Positions 9,033 to 17,204 of a stretch of 64,000 nucleotides of DNA are shown one piece after another. This DNA comes from [Empedobacter] haloabium (GTDB lineage Bacteria; Pseudomonadota; Gammaproteobacteria; Burkholderiales; Burkholderiaceae_D), in assembly GCA_008011715.2 (NCBI GenBank), contig CP136508.1:3968001-4032000 (forward strand). Direction: 5' to 3'. The translations under genes were made by a program, and so were the position numbers. Within the stretch, counting starts at the first letter, position 1, and each line of letters starts with the position of its first letter. The notes beneath the pieces are model-generated. The model had not been told where the DNA came from. It made no database searches and saw nothing but the letters and a program-made list of their open reading frames with translations.

Positions 9033-9046
9033 GTCTTATATAAGAC
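9033..9046. promoter_or_regulatory. 14-bp palindrome GTCTTATATAAGAC upstream of the ICL-like gene
   Basis: A perfect 14-bp palindrome in an AT-rich patch of otherwise GC-rich DNA, 75 bp upstream of the start at 8958. Its location and symmetry suggest an operator or a promoter core bound by a dimeric regulator. The cognate regulator is unknown. Confidence 0.5.
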
Positions 9047-9201
9047 AAATGAGCTGAGTTTTATCCCGTGTATTCATGGAGTTAGGATGCATATTTCATG
9101 ATGCGGCATGACGTCTCTCGCCGTGGGAAACGCCATGGGCCAGCAGCGGGGGCGCCTTCCGCATCGTGGAATCGTGCTTTCGCAGCGTGAAAAAGGTGCG
9201 A

Positions 9202-9702
9202 TCAGGCCAGCCGTTCCTGCGCCACCAGAACGCCATCCGCATCGGCATAGATCCAGTCGCCCGGCCGCACGGTGACGCCGGCCACCTGCACCCGCACGTC
9301 GCGCTCGCCGATGCCGCGCTTGCTGCTGCGGCGCGGGTGCGCCGCCAGCGCGCGCACGCCGACGTCGCAGGCATCGATCTCCACGGTGTCGCGCACGCAG
9401 CCGTCGACGACGATGCCGGCCCAGCCGTTGTCCTGCGCCAGCACGGCCAGTTGGCCGCCGACCAGCGCCCGGCGCAGGCTGCCGCCGCCGTCGATCACCA
9501 GCACCTGGCCGTCACCGGGCGTTTCCAGCGTGGCGCGCACCAACGCGTTGTCCTCGAACACGCGCAGGGTGACGGCCGGGCCGGCAAAGGCGGCGCGCCG
9601 GCCGAAGCGCTGGAACACGGGTGGCAGCACGGCCAGGCGGCCGTCCTCCAGCCGGGCTTCGTGCTCGTCGCACAGGTCGGTGGTGGCGAATGGGGTGGTC
9701 AT
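9202..9702 (-). CDS. RraA-family protein / 4-hydroxy-4-methyl-2-oxoglutarate aldolase-like
   Basis: A 166-residue RraA-fold protein. The family includes divalent-metal HMG/CHA aldolases (retro-aldol cleavage of 4-hydroxy-4-methyl-2-oxoglutarate) and the E. coli RNase E inhibitor RraA. The substrate-site region [24 protein letters not shown], with its Gly-rich loop and the metal/substrate-binding Arg-Asp pair, is intact, so aldolase activity is possible. GAGG precedes the ATG at 9702. It begins 34 bp after the MFS gene ends and likely shares its transcript; the ICL-like gene follows after 243 bp. The catabolic context favours an aldolase role over RNase regulation, but this is inference. Confidence 0.85.
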   Translation of the reverse strand: MTTPFATTDLCDEHEARLEDGRLAVLPPVFQRFGRRAAFAGPAVTLRVFEDNALVRATLETPGDGQVLVIDGGGSLRRALVGGQLAVLAQDNGWAGIVVDGCVRDTVEIDACDVGVRALAAHPRRSSKRGIGERDVRVQVAGVTVRPGDWIYADADGVLVAQERLA

Positions 9703-9736
9703 GGCATTCCTCTTCAGTGGTTGGGATGCCCCGATA

Positions 9737-10975
9737 CTAAACAGATTTCGGCGCCGCCGCCCGGCTGCTGCCGCCCACGCCGACGGCCGTGCCGATCGCC
9801 GCCAGCTGGAACAACGCGACGCCGTAAAACAGCCAGCCAGGATGGCCGGCGTCCATGATGGCGCCGAACAGCGGCGGCCCGACCGACAGGCCCGAGTCCA
9901 GGCCGGAGTAGACCACGCCGTACACGCGGCCGGTGGCGTTCTGCGGCGCGGCGGCGCGGATCATCAGGTCGCGCGACGGGCCGGCCACGCCCGAACAGAA
10001 GCCGATCGCCGCCATCAGCGGCAGCACCGTCCAGCCGGGCAGCCAGCCCGCGCCCAGCAGAACGGCCAGCGCGGCGGCGCCTGCGAACGCCAGCGCCACC
10101 GTGCGGTCGTGCCGGCGCGCGCCGGCGCCAAGGAAGCCGCCGACCACCATGCCGCCGGCCGAAGCCAGCATGTAGGCGGTGTAGGAGCTGGTGGCCAGTT
10201 CGCGCGACACCGCGTACAGCTGCGCCAGGGCGATCGGACCGAACGCCTGGATGCCGCCCAGCGCGACCGCCGTCAGGAAGAAGAACGCAAAGCACATCCA
10301 CACCGTGGGCAGGCGCAGGAAGCCCAGCGCCCCGCCCTGCCCGGCCGCCGCCGCGGGCGCGGGCGGATTCGGCCGCAGCGCGGTGCGGTTCGCGAACAGG
10401 ATGGCCAGCACGGCCAGCGGCAGCAGCGCGGCGCAGGCCAGCGCCGTGCGCCAGTCGGCCACCGTCGCCACGGTCGTCATGAACAGCGGCGCCGCGGCCC
10501 AGCCGATATTGCCGCTGATGCCGTGCACCGAAAAGCCGTGCGCCAGCCTGGCGCGCGAGACGCGCTGGTTGAGCAAGGTGTAGTCGGCCGGGTGGAAGAC
10601 GCTGTTGCCGACGCCGGCCAGCAAGGCGCCGCCCAGCAGCGCCGTATAGCTGTGCGCCAGTGCCAGCGCCAGTGCCGACACGCCCAGCATCGCCACGCCG
10701 AAGAACAGCACGCGCCGTGCGCCGACGCGGTCGACGACGAAGCCGGCCAGCGCCTGCCCGACGCCGGAGACGACGAAGAACACCGTCATCAACAGGCCCA
10801 GTTGCGCATAGCTGAGCGCGAACTCGCTGCGCAGCCACGGGAACAGCGCGGCCAGGATCAGGTGGTAGAAGTGCGAAGTGCCGTGCGCGAGGCCGACCAG
10901 GCCGATCACGCGCGCATCCTGGCGCAAGGTCGTGTCGGCGCTGGCGGAAGCGACGGTGGCGGAGGTCTGGTTCAT
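9737..10975 (-). CDS. MFS transporter, Fsr-like
   Basis: A 412-residue inner-membrane carrier with about twelve hydrophobic segments. The N-terminal [21 protein letters not shown] and the loop [14 protein letters not shown] (MFS motif A) resemble the Fsr branch that includes fosmidomycin efflux proteins. The substrate cannot be read from sequence. The ATG at 10975 is the first that leaves a short soluble N-terminus; upstream frame belongs to the intergenic region and antisense of the AraC gene. It probably heads an MFS-RraA unit and is divergent from an AraC regulator, which suggests regulated uptake or export of a small acid. Confidence 0.85.
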   Translation of the reverse strand: MNQTSATVASASADTTLRQDARVIGLVGLAHGTSHFYHLILAALFPWLRSEFALSYAQLGLLMTVFFVVSGVGQALAGFVVDRVGARRVLFFGVAMLGVSALALALAHSYTALLGGALLAGVGNSVFHPADYTLLNQRVSRARLAHGFSVHGISGNIGWAAAPLFMTTVATVADWRTALACAALLPLAVLAILFANRTALRPNPPAPAAAAGQGGALGFLRLPTVWMCFAFFFLTAVALGGIQAFGPIALAQLYAVSRELATSSYTAYMLASAGGMVVGGFLGAGARRHDRTVALAFAGAAALAVLLGAGWLPGWTVLPLMAAIGFCSGVAGPSRDLMIRAAAPQNATGRVYGVVYSGLDSGLSVGPPLFGAIMDAGHPGWLFYGVALFQLAAIGTAVGVGGSSRAAAPKSV

Positions 10976-11046
10976 GCGAAGGTCCGGAGACGGTGACGGG
11001 ACAGGAAGACGCCAGTGTAGGCAAAATGGTCGCGTCTGTTTTAAGA

Positions 11047-11077
11047 TGGCAGGCCAACAATTGTCGCAATCCTGCCA
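11047..11077. promoter_or_regulatory. Inverted repeat TGGCAGG-N17-CCTGCCA between AraC and MFS genes
   Basis: Seven-base arms at 11047-11053 and 11071-11077 flank 17 bp, ending four bases before the araC-type start at 11081. The position, in the 105-bp divergent gap, fits an operator for autoregulation or control of the MFS gene. Alternatively it could form a weak mRNA hairpin. The assignment is inferential. Confidence 0.4.
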
Positions 11078-11080
11078 ACC

Positions 11081-11890
11081 ATGAGCATCGCCATCGTCCG
11101 TCATACCGCCCCGCTGGACGACTGCAACGATCCCACCGAGCGCCTGCCCGTGACGATGTGCGCGCGCGACCTGCCGGCCACGCGCAACCTGGCGCCGCAT
11201 TCGCATCCGTGGGGCCAGCTCACCTATGCGCTGGACGGCGTGCTGCGCGTGACGGTGGCGGACGGCACGTGGATCGTGCCGCCGTCGCGGGCGATCTGGA
11301 TCGCGCCCCATGTGGAGCATGCTGTCGTGGTGCTGGAAGAGGCGCGCCTGCGGCCCCTGCGCATTCTCGCGGGGCGCTCGCCCTTCCCTGGCGCCGCCTG
11401 CCAGGTGCTGGCGGTGTCCGGGCTGCTGCGCGAACTGATCGCCGCGCTGGAACAGCAGCCGCCCGGCGTGCCGACGGCACGCACGGACCTCGTCTGCGAC
11501 CTGATCCTGGACGAGATGGCACGCTGCGCGACCCGCCCCATCCGCGTGCCGCTGCCGCGCGACAAGCGCCTGGGCGCACTGTGCGCCGCGCTGATCGCGG
11601 AGCCGGCCGCCGCGCTGACGCTGGCCGGCTGGGCGGCGCGGGTGGGCGCTTCCGAGCGTACCCTGGCACGCCTGTTCGAGCGCGAGCTGGGCATGAGCTT
11701 CGGCCAGTGGCGCCAGCAGGTCCGGCTGGCCCATGCGGCACCGCTGATCGCGCGCGGCATGCCGCTGGGCCGGGTGGCCGAGCAGCTGGGCTATGCCAGC
11801 CAGTCGGCGTTCTCGCAGATGTTCAGGAAGACGTTCGGCAGCTCGCCATCGGCGTTATTCGCGCCGGCGCGTGCAGGCGGGCAGCGATGA
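11081..11890 (+). CDS. AraC-family transcriptional regulator with N-terminal cupin
   Basis: A 269-residue regulator. The N-terminal half is a cupin effector domain (HSHPWGQLTYALDGVLRVTV near residues 39-60, then PSRAIWIAPHVEHAVVV). The C-terminal 100 residues form the double helix-turn-helix: LAGWAARVGASERTLARLFERELG and VAEQLGYASQSAFSQMFRKTFGSSPS. It diverges from the MFS-RraA unit and is the obvious candidate regulator of it. Its 3' end overlaps the 3' end of the oppositely oriented winged-helix gene by 68 bp. Confidence 0.93.
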   Translation: MSIAIVRHTAPLDDCNDPTERLPVTMCARDLPATRNLAPHSHPWGQLTYALDGVLRVTVADGTWIVPPSRAIWIAPHVEHAVVVLEEARLRPLRILAGRSPFPGAACQVLAVSGLLRELIAALEQQPPGVPTARTDLVCDLILDEMARCATRPIRVPLPRDKRLGALCAALIAEPAAALTLAGWAARVGASERTLARLFERELGMSFGQWRQQVRLAHAAPLIARGMPLGRVAEQLGYASQSAFSQMFRKTFGSSPSALFAPARAGGQR

Positions 11891-13268
11891 CCTCTTCCTC
11901 GCCGCCGGCACGCAGCCGCGCCAGCGCATAACTGCGCGTCGTGTGCAGCAGGCGATAGCGCACCGCCGCACCATCCGTCTCGATCCCCACCAGCGACTTG
12001 GCCGCCAGGTTGGCCACGCGCTCGGCCACCTCCTGCGGCGCCACGCCGGGACCGTGCGCCACGGCGGCGGCCGCGTCCAGCGTGAAGGCGCCGTCGAACA
12101 CCGCCAGCCGGCACAACACGGCCTGCTCTTCCGGTCCCAGCAGGTCGTAGCTCCAGTCCAGCGTGGCGCGCAGCGTCTGGTGGCGCGGCAGCGCGGTGCG
12201 GCGGCCCCGCGTCAGCACGGCAAAGCAGTCGGACAGGCGCAACGCCAGCTCGTGCACGCCGAAAAACGCGGCGCGTCCGGCCGCCAGTTCCAGCGCCAGC
12301 GGGATCCCGTCCAGGCGGCGGCAGATGTCGGCCACGGCGGCGGCATTGTGTCCATCCAGCGTGAACGGCGCGCCATCGGCGCCGACCCGTTCGACGAACA
12401 GCTGCACGGCCGAATAGCGTGCCAGCGCGGCCGGCGCGACGGGGCCCTCGGCGGGCGGCAGCTCCAGCGGCGCCAGCCGGTGCACCCATTCGCTGGCGGC
12501 GCGCAGCGGTTCGCGGCTGGTGGCCAGGATGTGCAGGCGCGGCGCTTCGCGCAGCAGGCGCTCGGCCAGCCCGGCCACGGCGTCCACCAGGTGCTCGCAA
12601 CCGTCCAGCAGCAACAGCGCGCGGCGTTCGCGCAGCCGCGCCAGCAGCGCCGGCAGCGGCACCTCGGCGGTGCCGTCGAGCGCCTGCGCCAGCGCCGCGC
12701 CCAACCGCTCCGTCGACGTGACGCCCGCCAGGTCGACGCGATGCAGCGCGCCGTCGAACGCGGGCGCCAGGCGCGCGGCCAGCGCTAGCGCTACCACCGT
12801 TTTCCCCATGCCGCCGGGGCCGACGAGCGTCAACAGCCGCTGCGCCGGCAGCTGCTGCGCGAGCTGGGCCAGCAAATCGTCGCGCCCCAGCAGGCTGGGC
12901 CGCGGCAACGGCAGCGATGTCGGCGCAGGCGCGGCCCGATGCATCGAGCGCAGCGGCGCCACGAAGCAATAGCCGCGCCCGACCACGTTCTCGACATAGG
13001 TCTGGTCGCTGCCCAGCGCCTTGCGCAGCGCGCCCACGTGCACGCGCAGGTTGCCCTCCTCGACTACCGTGTGCGGCCAGACGCGGGCGATCAACTCGTC
13101 CTTGCCGACCACGGCGCCGGCCCGTTCCACCAGCGCCAGCAGCACGTCGAAGGCGCGCCCGCTGAGGCGCACCGGCGCGTCGTCGCGGTACAGCGCGCGT
13201 TCGTGCGGCACCAGCCGGAACGCCCCGAACGCGATCTCCGCGCTGCCGTCTCCACCGTCCAGTTGCAT
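11823..13268 (-). CDS. Winged-helix / STAND-type NTPase transcriptional regulator, short form (copy 1)
   Basis: A 481-residue protein. Residues 10-105 form an OmpR/CadC-type winged helix (LIARVWPHTVVEEGNLRVHVGALRKAL, GRGYCFV). An NB-ARC/STAND-like ATPase follows, with a P-loop GPGGMGKT at 150-157, Walker B LLLLDGCEHL, sensor ILATSREPL and GIPLALELAAGR. Related regulators are often about 900 residues with a C-terminal helical/TPR sensor; here the protein stops soon after the ATPase (TTRSYALARLRAGGEEE). Its last 68 bp overlap the araC-type gene. It is divergent from the aldehyde-dehydrogenase-like gene and is paralogous to 15017-16399. Confidence 0.85.
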   Translation of the reverse strand: MQLDGGDGSAEIAFGAFRLVPHERALYRDDAPVRLSGRAFDVLLALVERAGAVVGKDELIARVWPHTVVEEGNLRVHVGALRKALGSDQTYVENVVGRGYCFVAPLRSMHRAAPAPTSLPLPRPSLLGRDDLLAQLAQQLPAQRLLTLVGPGGMGKTVVALALAARLAPAFDGALHRVDLAGVTSTERLGAALAQALDGTAEVPLPALLARLRERRALLLLDGCEHLVDAVAGLAERLLREAPRLHILATSREPLRAASEWVHRLAPLELPPAEGPVAPAALARYSAVQLFVERVGADGAPFTLDGHNAAAVADICRRLDGIPLALELAAGRAAFFGVHELALRLSDCFAVLTRGRRTALPRHQTLRATLDWSYDLLGPEEQAVLCRLAVFDGAFTLDAAAAVAHGPGVAPQEVAERVANLAAKSLVGIETDGAAVRYRLLHTTRSYALARLRAGGEEEVIAARLHAPARITPMASCRTSS

Positions 13269-13380
13269 CGTGCGCTTACCTCAAAAGCCAGATTGATTTT
13301 TCGACCAACGGATTCTAACGTAACGGCCTGCGGGATTTAACCACTATTTACAGGGTACGGCGAACTGCCGGAAAGGGGTA

Positions 13381-14493
13381 ATGAACACCAGGACTCTCGA
13401 CCGGCGCCGCTCCGGCGCGGCGGCCAGCGCGGCAGCGGCCAGCGCCGCGCTGTTGTTCGCCCAGGCCAGCCACGGTCGCCGCGCGGGCCTGATGGACGCC
13501 ATCGGCGCGGCGCTGGACGACGCGCGTGCGCACCTGCCCGGCCTGGCCGCGGCCGATGCCGGCATCACCGCCGACGCCGCCCTGCGCCAGCACGATGCGC
13601 TGCGCGGCTGGCTGCACGCGTTGTCCGCGGCGCTGCGCCGCGCCGAGCTGGCGGCGCTGGCGCCCGCGCCAGAGGCGGTTCGCACCGTGCCGCTGGGCCC
13701 CGTGGCCGCGATCGGCCCGCATGCGACGGCCTATGGCCTGGTCGGCGTGCATGCGCTGGCCGCGCTGGCCGCGGGCTGTCCGGTGCTGGCGACCGGCAGC
13801 GCCGCCCAGCCCGGCGCCGCGGTGCTGGCGGACCTGATCGGCGCCGCCGTGGCCGCCTGCGGCCTGCCGGCGGCCGCGTTCACGCTGCTGCCGGCCGATG
13901 CCGCCGGCGTCGCCGCCTTGCTGGACCACCACGCCCTGCGGGCGGCCATCAGCCGCGTCGGCGCCGCGCCGCTGCCGCATGGGGCCAGCCTGGTGCTGCT
14001 GGCCGAGGCGGACGGGTGCGAAGCCGCGTTCATCCTGCCGGGCGCGCTGAACGGCCGTGCCGAGCACCTGGGCCAGCTGCTGCTGGCGCATGGCGGCCCG
14101 GGCGTGCTGGCGGCGGCCGTCGACGGTCCCGGCTACGTCGACCTGCGCGAGACGATCGTCGACGCGGCCACGGATCACAGCTTCGCCGAGATCGCCTGTG
14201 CCAAGGTGCTGGCGCAGCCGGCCCGGGCCGCACGCGGCGGCCGCCTGCTGGTGCGCTGCGCCGACCCGGCCGAGCTGCTGGCGCTGGCCGCCGCGCTGGC
14301 TCCCCAGCACTGTGCCAGCCTGCACCTGGGGCCGGCGGACGCGGCGCTGGCGACGAACCTGCTGCCGGCGCTGGAGCTGACGGCCCGGCACATCCATATC
14401 AATCGCATCGGCGGCGCATTGCTGCCGTCACCTGCTGGCGCCGTCGATGCGATCGGCCGTTTTCGGCGGCCGGTGTTCCACCACCCTGCGTGA
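13381..14493 (+). CDS. Aldehyde-dehydrogenase-like protein without visible catalytic Cys motif
   Basis: A 370-residue, very Ala-rich protein. The stretch VPLGPVAAIGPHATAYGLVG to ALAAGCPVLATGSAAQPGA and AAACGLPAAAFTLLP resembles the cofactor half of ketoglutarate-semialdehyde-type aldehyde dehydrogenases, where it reads VFGASNFP, ALAAGCPVVVKAHPAHPG. Normal family members have about 500 residues and a GQxCTxPG-type catalytic Cys, which I do not see; the C-terminal third is only loosely similar. It may be a degenerate or non-catalytic relative. An AAAGGGG ribosome binding site precedes the ATG. It is divergent from winged-helix regulator copy 1 and upstream of a small unknown gene. Confidence 0.6.
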   Translation: MNTRTLDRRRSGAAASAAAASAALLFAQASHGRRAGLMDAIGAALDDARAHLPGLAAADAGITADAALRQHDALRGWLHALSAALRRAELAALAPAPEAVRTVPLGPVAAIGPHATAYGLVGVHALAALAAGCPVLATGSAAQPGAAVLADLIGAAVAACGLPAAAFTLLPADAAGVAALLDHHALRAAISRVGAAPLPHGASLVLLAEADGCEAAFILPGALNGRAEHLGQLLLAHGGPGVLAAAVDGPGYVDLRETIVDAATDHSFAEIACAKVLAQPARAARGGRLLVRCADPAELLALAAALAPQHCASLHLGPADAALATNLLPALELTARHIHINRIGGALLPSPAGAVDAIGRFRRPVFHHPA

Positions 14494-14598
14494 AGTACCG
14501 GGTTTGCCTGCTCATTAACAAGGCTTAACAACGTTTTATTCGCTGCACCGCAACATGCTCCCTACAATCATGCCACCCGCTACCACCGAGAGCCGCCG

Positions 14599-14961
14599 AT
14601 GACCCTGCCCCTGTCACAACGCCGCGCCGAGAAGGTCGGTGTCGCCCAGATCCGCATCCACCAGCAGGCCGGCCGCAGCACCGCCGTGCTGGGCTCGTTT
14701 GTTGCCGCCGACAAGCTGCTCAAGTCCTGGGCCGGCGACATGTGCGACCGTTCCGAGTGCGCATTCGAGATCCGCTACCTGGACGGCAGCCGCGTCTCCG
14801 GCCTGTACCCGATGTGGCAGAAGACCACCACGCGGCAGTCGCTGGGCGCCTACGTGCGCCGCGTGCTGGAACAGATGGACGGGCGCGCCGCGTTCCAGGT
14901 CGCCGCCGACACGGGACCGGACCGCTTCCTGGAGCGCTACGAGGTGGAGGACTTCGCCTGA
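14599..14961 (+). CDS. Small protein of unknown function (120 aa)
   Basis: No family recognised. The product has no signal peptide or membrane segment and mixes charged and hydrophobic residues as a small globular protein would. Notable features are the KLLKSWAGDMCDRSECAFEIRYLDG core with two Cys three residues apart, and the acidic C-terminus RFLERYEVEDFA. GAGAG lies upstream of the ATG. It sits between the aldehyde-dehydrogenase-like gene and winged-helix regulator copy 2, all on the plus strand but with gaps of about 105 and 55 bp. Composition and frame argue that it is a real gene. Confidence 0.65.
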   Translation: MTLPLSQRRAEKVGVAQIRIHQQAGRSTAVLGSFVAADKLLKSWAGDMCDRSECAFEIRYLDGSRVSGLYPMWQKTTTRQSLGAYVRRVLEQMDGRAAFQVAADTGPDRFLERYEVEDFA

Positions 14962-15016
14962 CAGCGGCCCTCACCCTGTCAGACTGTTGTAATAATCCGG
15001 CGCTACCATCCGGGAC

Positions 15017-16399
15017 ATGACATCTCCCGTCCCCATCGCGGCGGACCCGTGCATCGCCTTCGGCCCGTTCCGCCTGTACGTGCGCCAGCGTGTGCTGCTC
15101 GAAGATGGCCAACCCTTGCGACTGGGCTCGCGCGCATTCGACATCCTGGCCACGCTGGCCGCCGCGCCCGGCGTCACCGTCACCAAGGCGGAACTGGTCG
15201 CCCGCGTCTGGCCCGATACCGTGGTCGAGGAAGCCAACCTGCGCGTGCACGTGGCGGCCCTGCGCAAGGCCCTGCGCGAAGGGCCGGGGCGGCGCTATAT
15301 CGACAGTGTCGCCGGACGCGGCTACAGCTTCGTCGCCACCCTGGCCTCACCCGCGCGCCATGAGCCCATCCCTGCTTCCTGTCCCGCGCCGCCTGCGGGA
15401 CCGCTGGTCGGGCGCGGCGACGCCGTTGCCGCGCTGGCGCGCCTGGTGCTAAGCCACCGGCTCGTGACGCTGGTGGGCAGCGGTGGCGTCGGCAAGAGCG
15501 CCGTGGCGTTGAGCGCCGTTGCACGCCTGTCGGCGCGGCTGCCCGTGGCGTACGCGGACCTGGCGGAAGCGGACGGTGGCGCGGCCGTGCCGGCCGTGCT
15601 GGCGCGCGCGCGGATCGGCGCCGAGCCGCTGCTCCTGGTGCTGGACAATTGCGAGCACGTGGCCGATACCGTCGCGCCGCTGGCCGAGCGGCTGCTGCAG
15701 GACTGGCCGCGGCTGCACGTGCTGGCGACCAGCCGTGAGGCGCTGCGCGCCGCCGACGAGCGCGTGCAGCGGCTGGCGCCGCTGGCTTGTCCGCCCGCCG
15801 GCGCCGGCGGTGCCGCGATCCTGGCATGGCCCGCCGCGGCGCTGTTCCTGCACCGCGCGGGGCTGGACGGCACGGCGCTGGGCAGCGCGGACGCCGCCGC
15901 CGTGGCGGACATCTGCCGCCGCCTCGACGGCCTGCCGCTGGCGCTGGAGCTGGCGGCGGCCCGCACCGACCTGTTCCACGTGCGCGAGCTGGCCGCCCGG
16001 CTGGGCGAGCCGTTGCGGCTGCTGAAGGGCGGCCGCCGCACGGCGCCCGCACGGCACCGTTCGCTGCAGGCGTCGCTGGACTGGAGCTGGGCCACGTTGA
16101 CGCCGGCGGAACAGGCGTTGCTGCGGCGGCTGGCCGCGTTCGACGGCGAATTCGGCCTGGCCGCGGCGGTGCGCATGGCCGCACCGGCGCGAACGGACGA
16201 GGTGGAGGATCTGCTGGCGGCGCTGCACGCCAGGTCGCTGCTGGTGGCGCGGCCGGGGCCGGGCGGGTTGCAGTGCCGGCTGCTGGCGGGGGTGCGGGAG
16301 TATGCCGCGGGGCTGGCGGGACTGGAGGGTGGCTGGCGGTATGACGAGCGTCAGGAATATCGACCTGAGGCATGCGGGTTCGTCTCAGTCTACGATTAA
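15017..16399 (+). CDS. Winged-helix / STAND-type NTPase transcriptional regulator, short form (copy 2)
   Basis: A 460-residue paralogue of 11823-13268 with the same order: winged helix (residues 12-108, LVARVWPDTVVEEANLRVHVAALRKAL), P-loop GSGGVGKS at 154-161, Walker B LLLVLDNCEHV, LATSREALRA and GLPLALELAAARTD. It also ends just after the ATPase, with a divergent tail (GGWRYDERQEYRPEACGFV) that runs toward a dispersed palindromic repeat. Loss of the C-terminal sensor domain may be shared or independent. The tail looks non-homologous, which is compatible with truncation by the repeat. It is convergent with the RES toxin gene. Confidence 0.83.
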   Translation: MTSPVPIAADPCIAFGPFRLYVRQRVLLEDGQPLRLGSRAFDILATLAAAPGVTVTKAELVARVWPDTVVEEANLRVHVAALRKALREGPGRRYIDSVAGRGYSFVATLASPARHEPIPASCPAPPAGPLVGRGDAVAALARLVLSHRLVTLVGSGGVGKSAVALSAVARLSARLPVAYADLAEADGGAAVPAVLARARIGAEPLLLVLDNCEHVADTVAPLAERLLQDWPRLHVLATSREALRAADERVQRLAPLACPPAGAGGAAILAWPAAALFLHRAGLDGTALGSADAAAVADICRRLDGLPLALELAAARTDLFHVRELAARLGEPLRLLKGGRRTAPARHRSLQASLDWSWATLTPAEQALLRRLAAFDGEFGLAAAVRMAAPARTDEVEDLLAALHARSLLVARPGPGGLQCRLLAGVREYAAGLAGLEGGWRYDERQEYRPEACGFVSVYD

Positions 16400-16403
16400 A
16401 ACC

Positions 16404-16515
16404 AGGGTCAGTCCCCTGCGGGGACAGACCCTATGCCCGGTGGCGTGTCGATTCGCTGACCGGCGAAAGACCGGACGGCTTCGGTTCAGGGTCTGTCCCT
16501 TTGGGACTGACCGTG
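16404..16515. repeat. Two inverted copies of the GGGGTCAGTCCCC repeat
   Basis: Unit 1 at 16404-16432 has AGGGTCAGTCCCC facing GGGGACAGACCCT. Unit 2 at 16488-16512 has AGGGTCTGTCCC facing GGGACTGACC. They are in opposite order, forming a larger interrupted inverted repeat with about 55 bp between. The pair lies between the converging winged-helix regulator and RES genes, as at 5110 and 45846. Confidence 0.85.
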
Positions 16516-16586
16516 GTTTTTATCCGCGGCCGGCGCGAACCAGGCGCGGACCGGGGCACCTGCCTGTCACCTCGCATGCGCCGGAC

Positions 16587-17204
16587 CTACAGCGAGAACA
16601 ACCTCACCCGCAGCCGCCCCAGCAAGCCGCCGATGTCGGGATGCGCCAGCAGCGGCATGGCCCCTGGCAGCACGCGCACGCCGCTGCGTTCGAACAGCGC
16701 GGCGGCGAATGACGTGTTCATGTGCTTGCTGACATAGCGGATGCCGTCCGCCTCGGGCACCTGGGCGTGAATCGCGCCACTCAGCAGTTGCGTGTGCGTG
16801 TAGTCGTCCTGGGCGCTGATGTCGTTGGTCAGGCCCAGGCCTTTCAGCGCGATGCCGGTCAGGTCGACCAGGCGCAGCCGCGTCTTGGCCGGGTCCGGGT
16901 GGACGTAGCGCACGATCGAGCGGCGCTCCACCGAACTGTGGTCGACCCACCATTCCCCGTCGCGGTGGTCGCCCACCTCGTGCAGGATCGTCTCGCAGAC
17001 GGCCACGTCGAGGCCGCCCGCCACATAGGTGACACCGAAACCGTGCGCGGGATCGTCGAAACGAAAGCGTCCGGTGGTGCCCCACCACGGTTCCATCCCC
17101 GGTCGCAGGCTCAGCCGCAGCAGCGCACGGATATCGACATGGCAAAAGCACAGCTGGCCGGCCGCATGCAGGCCGGCGAAATCGGGGATGTGGGTCAGGG
17201 TCAA
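16587..17204 (-). CDS. RES-domain toxin (predicted NAD-degrading)
   Basis: A 205-residue RES-family toxin. Characterised members of the family degrade NAD+ or ADP-ribosylate targets. The conserved polar set is present: Arg46/48 in TGRFRFDD, Tyr60 in GVTYVAGG, Glu71 in VCETILHE and Ser159 in IRYVSKHMN. The likely start is a TTG at 17204 that overlaps the antitoxin stop as TTGA; no ATG lies nearby, and the next in-frame Met (residue 37) would remove part of the fold. The rare start and 4-nt overlap imply translational coupling that keeps toxin below antitoxin. It is convergent with the upstream regulator across a palindromic repeat. Confidence 0.85.
   Translation of the reverse strand: MTLTHIPDFAGLHAAGQLCFCHVDIRALLRLSLRPGMEPWWGTTGRFRFDDPAHGFGVTYVAGGLDVAVCETILHEVGDHRDGEWWVDHSSVERRSIVRYVHPDPAKTRLRLVDLTGIALKGLGLTNDISAQDDYTHTQLLSGAIHAQVPEADGIRYVSKHMNTSFAAALFERSGVRVLPGAMPLLAHPDIGGLLGRLRVRLFSL

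Noticed and set aside
9202..9702. RNase E inhibitor RraA
   Set aside because: The fold is shared, but the intact Arg-Asp site and catabolic neighbours favour an aldolase; the symbol rraA was withheld.
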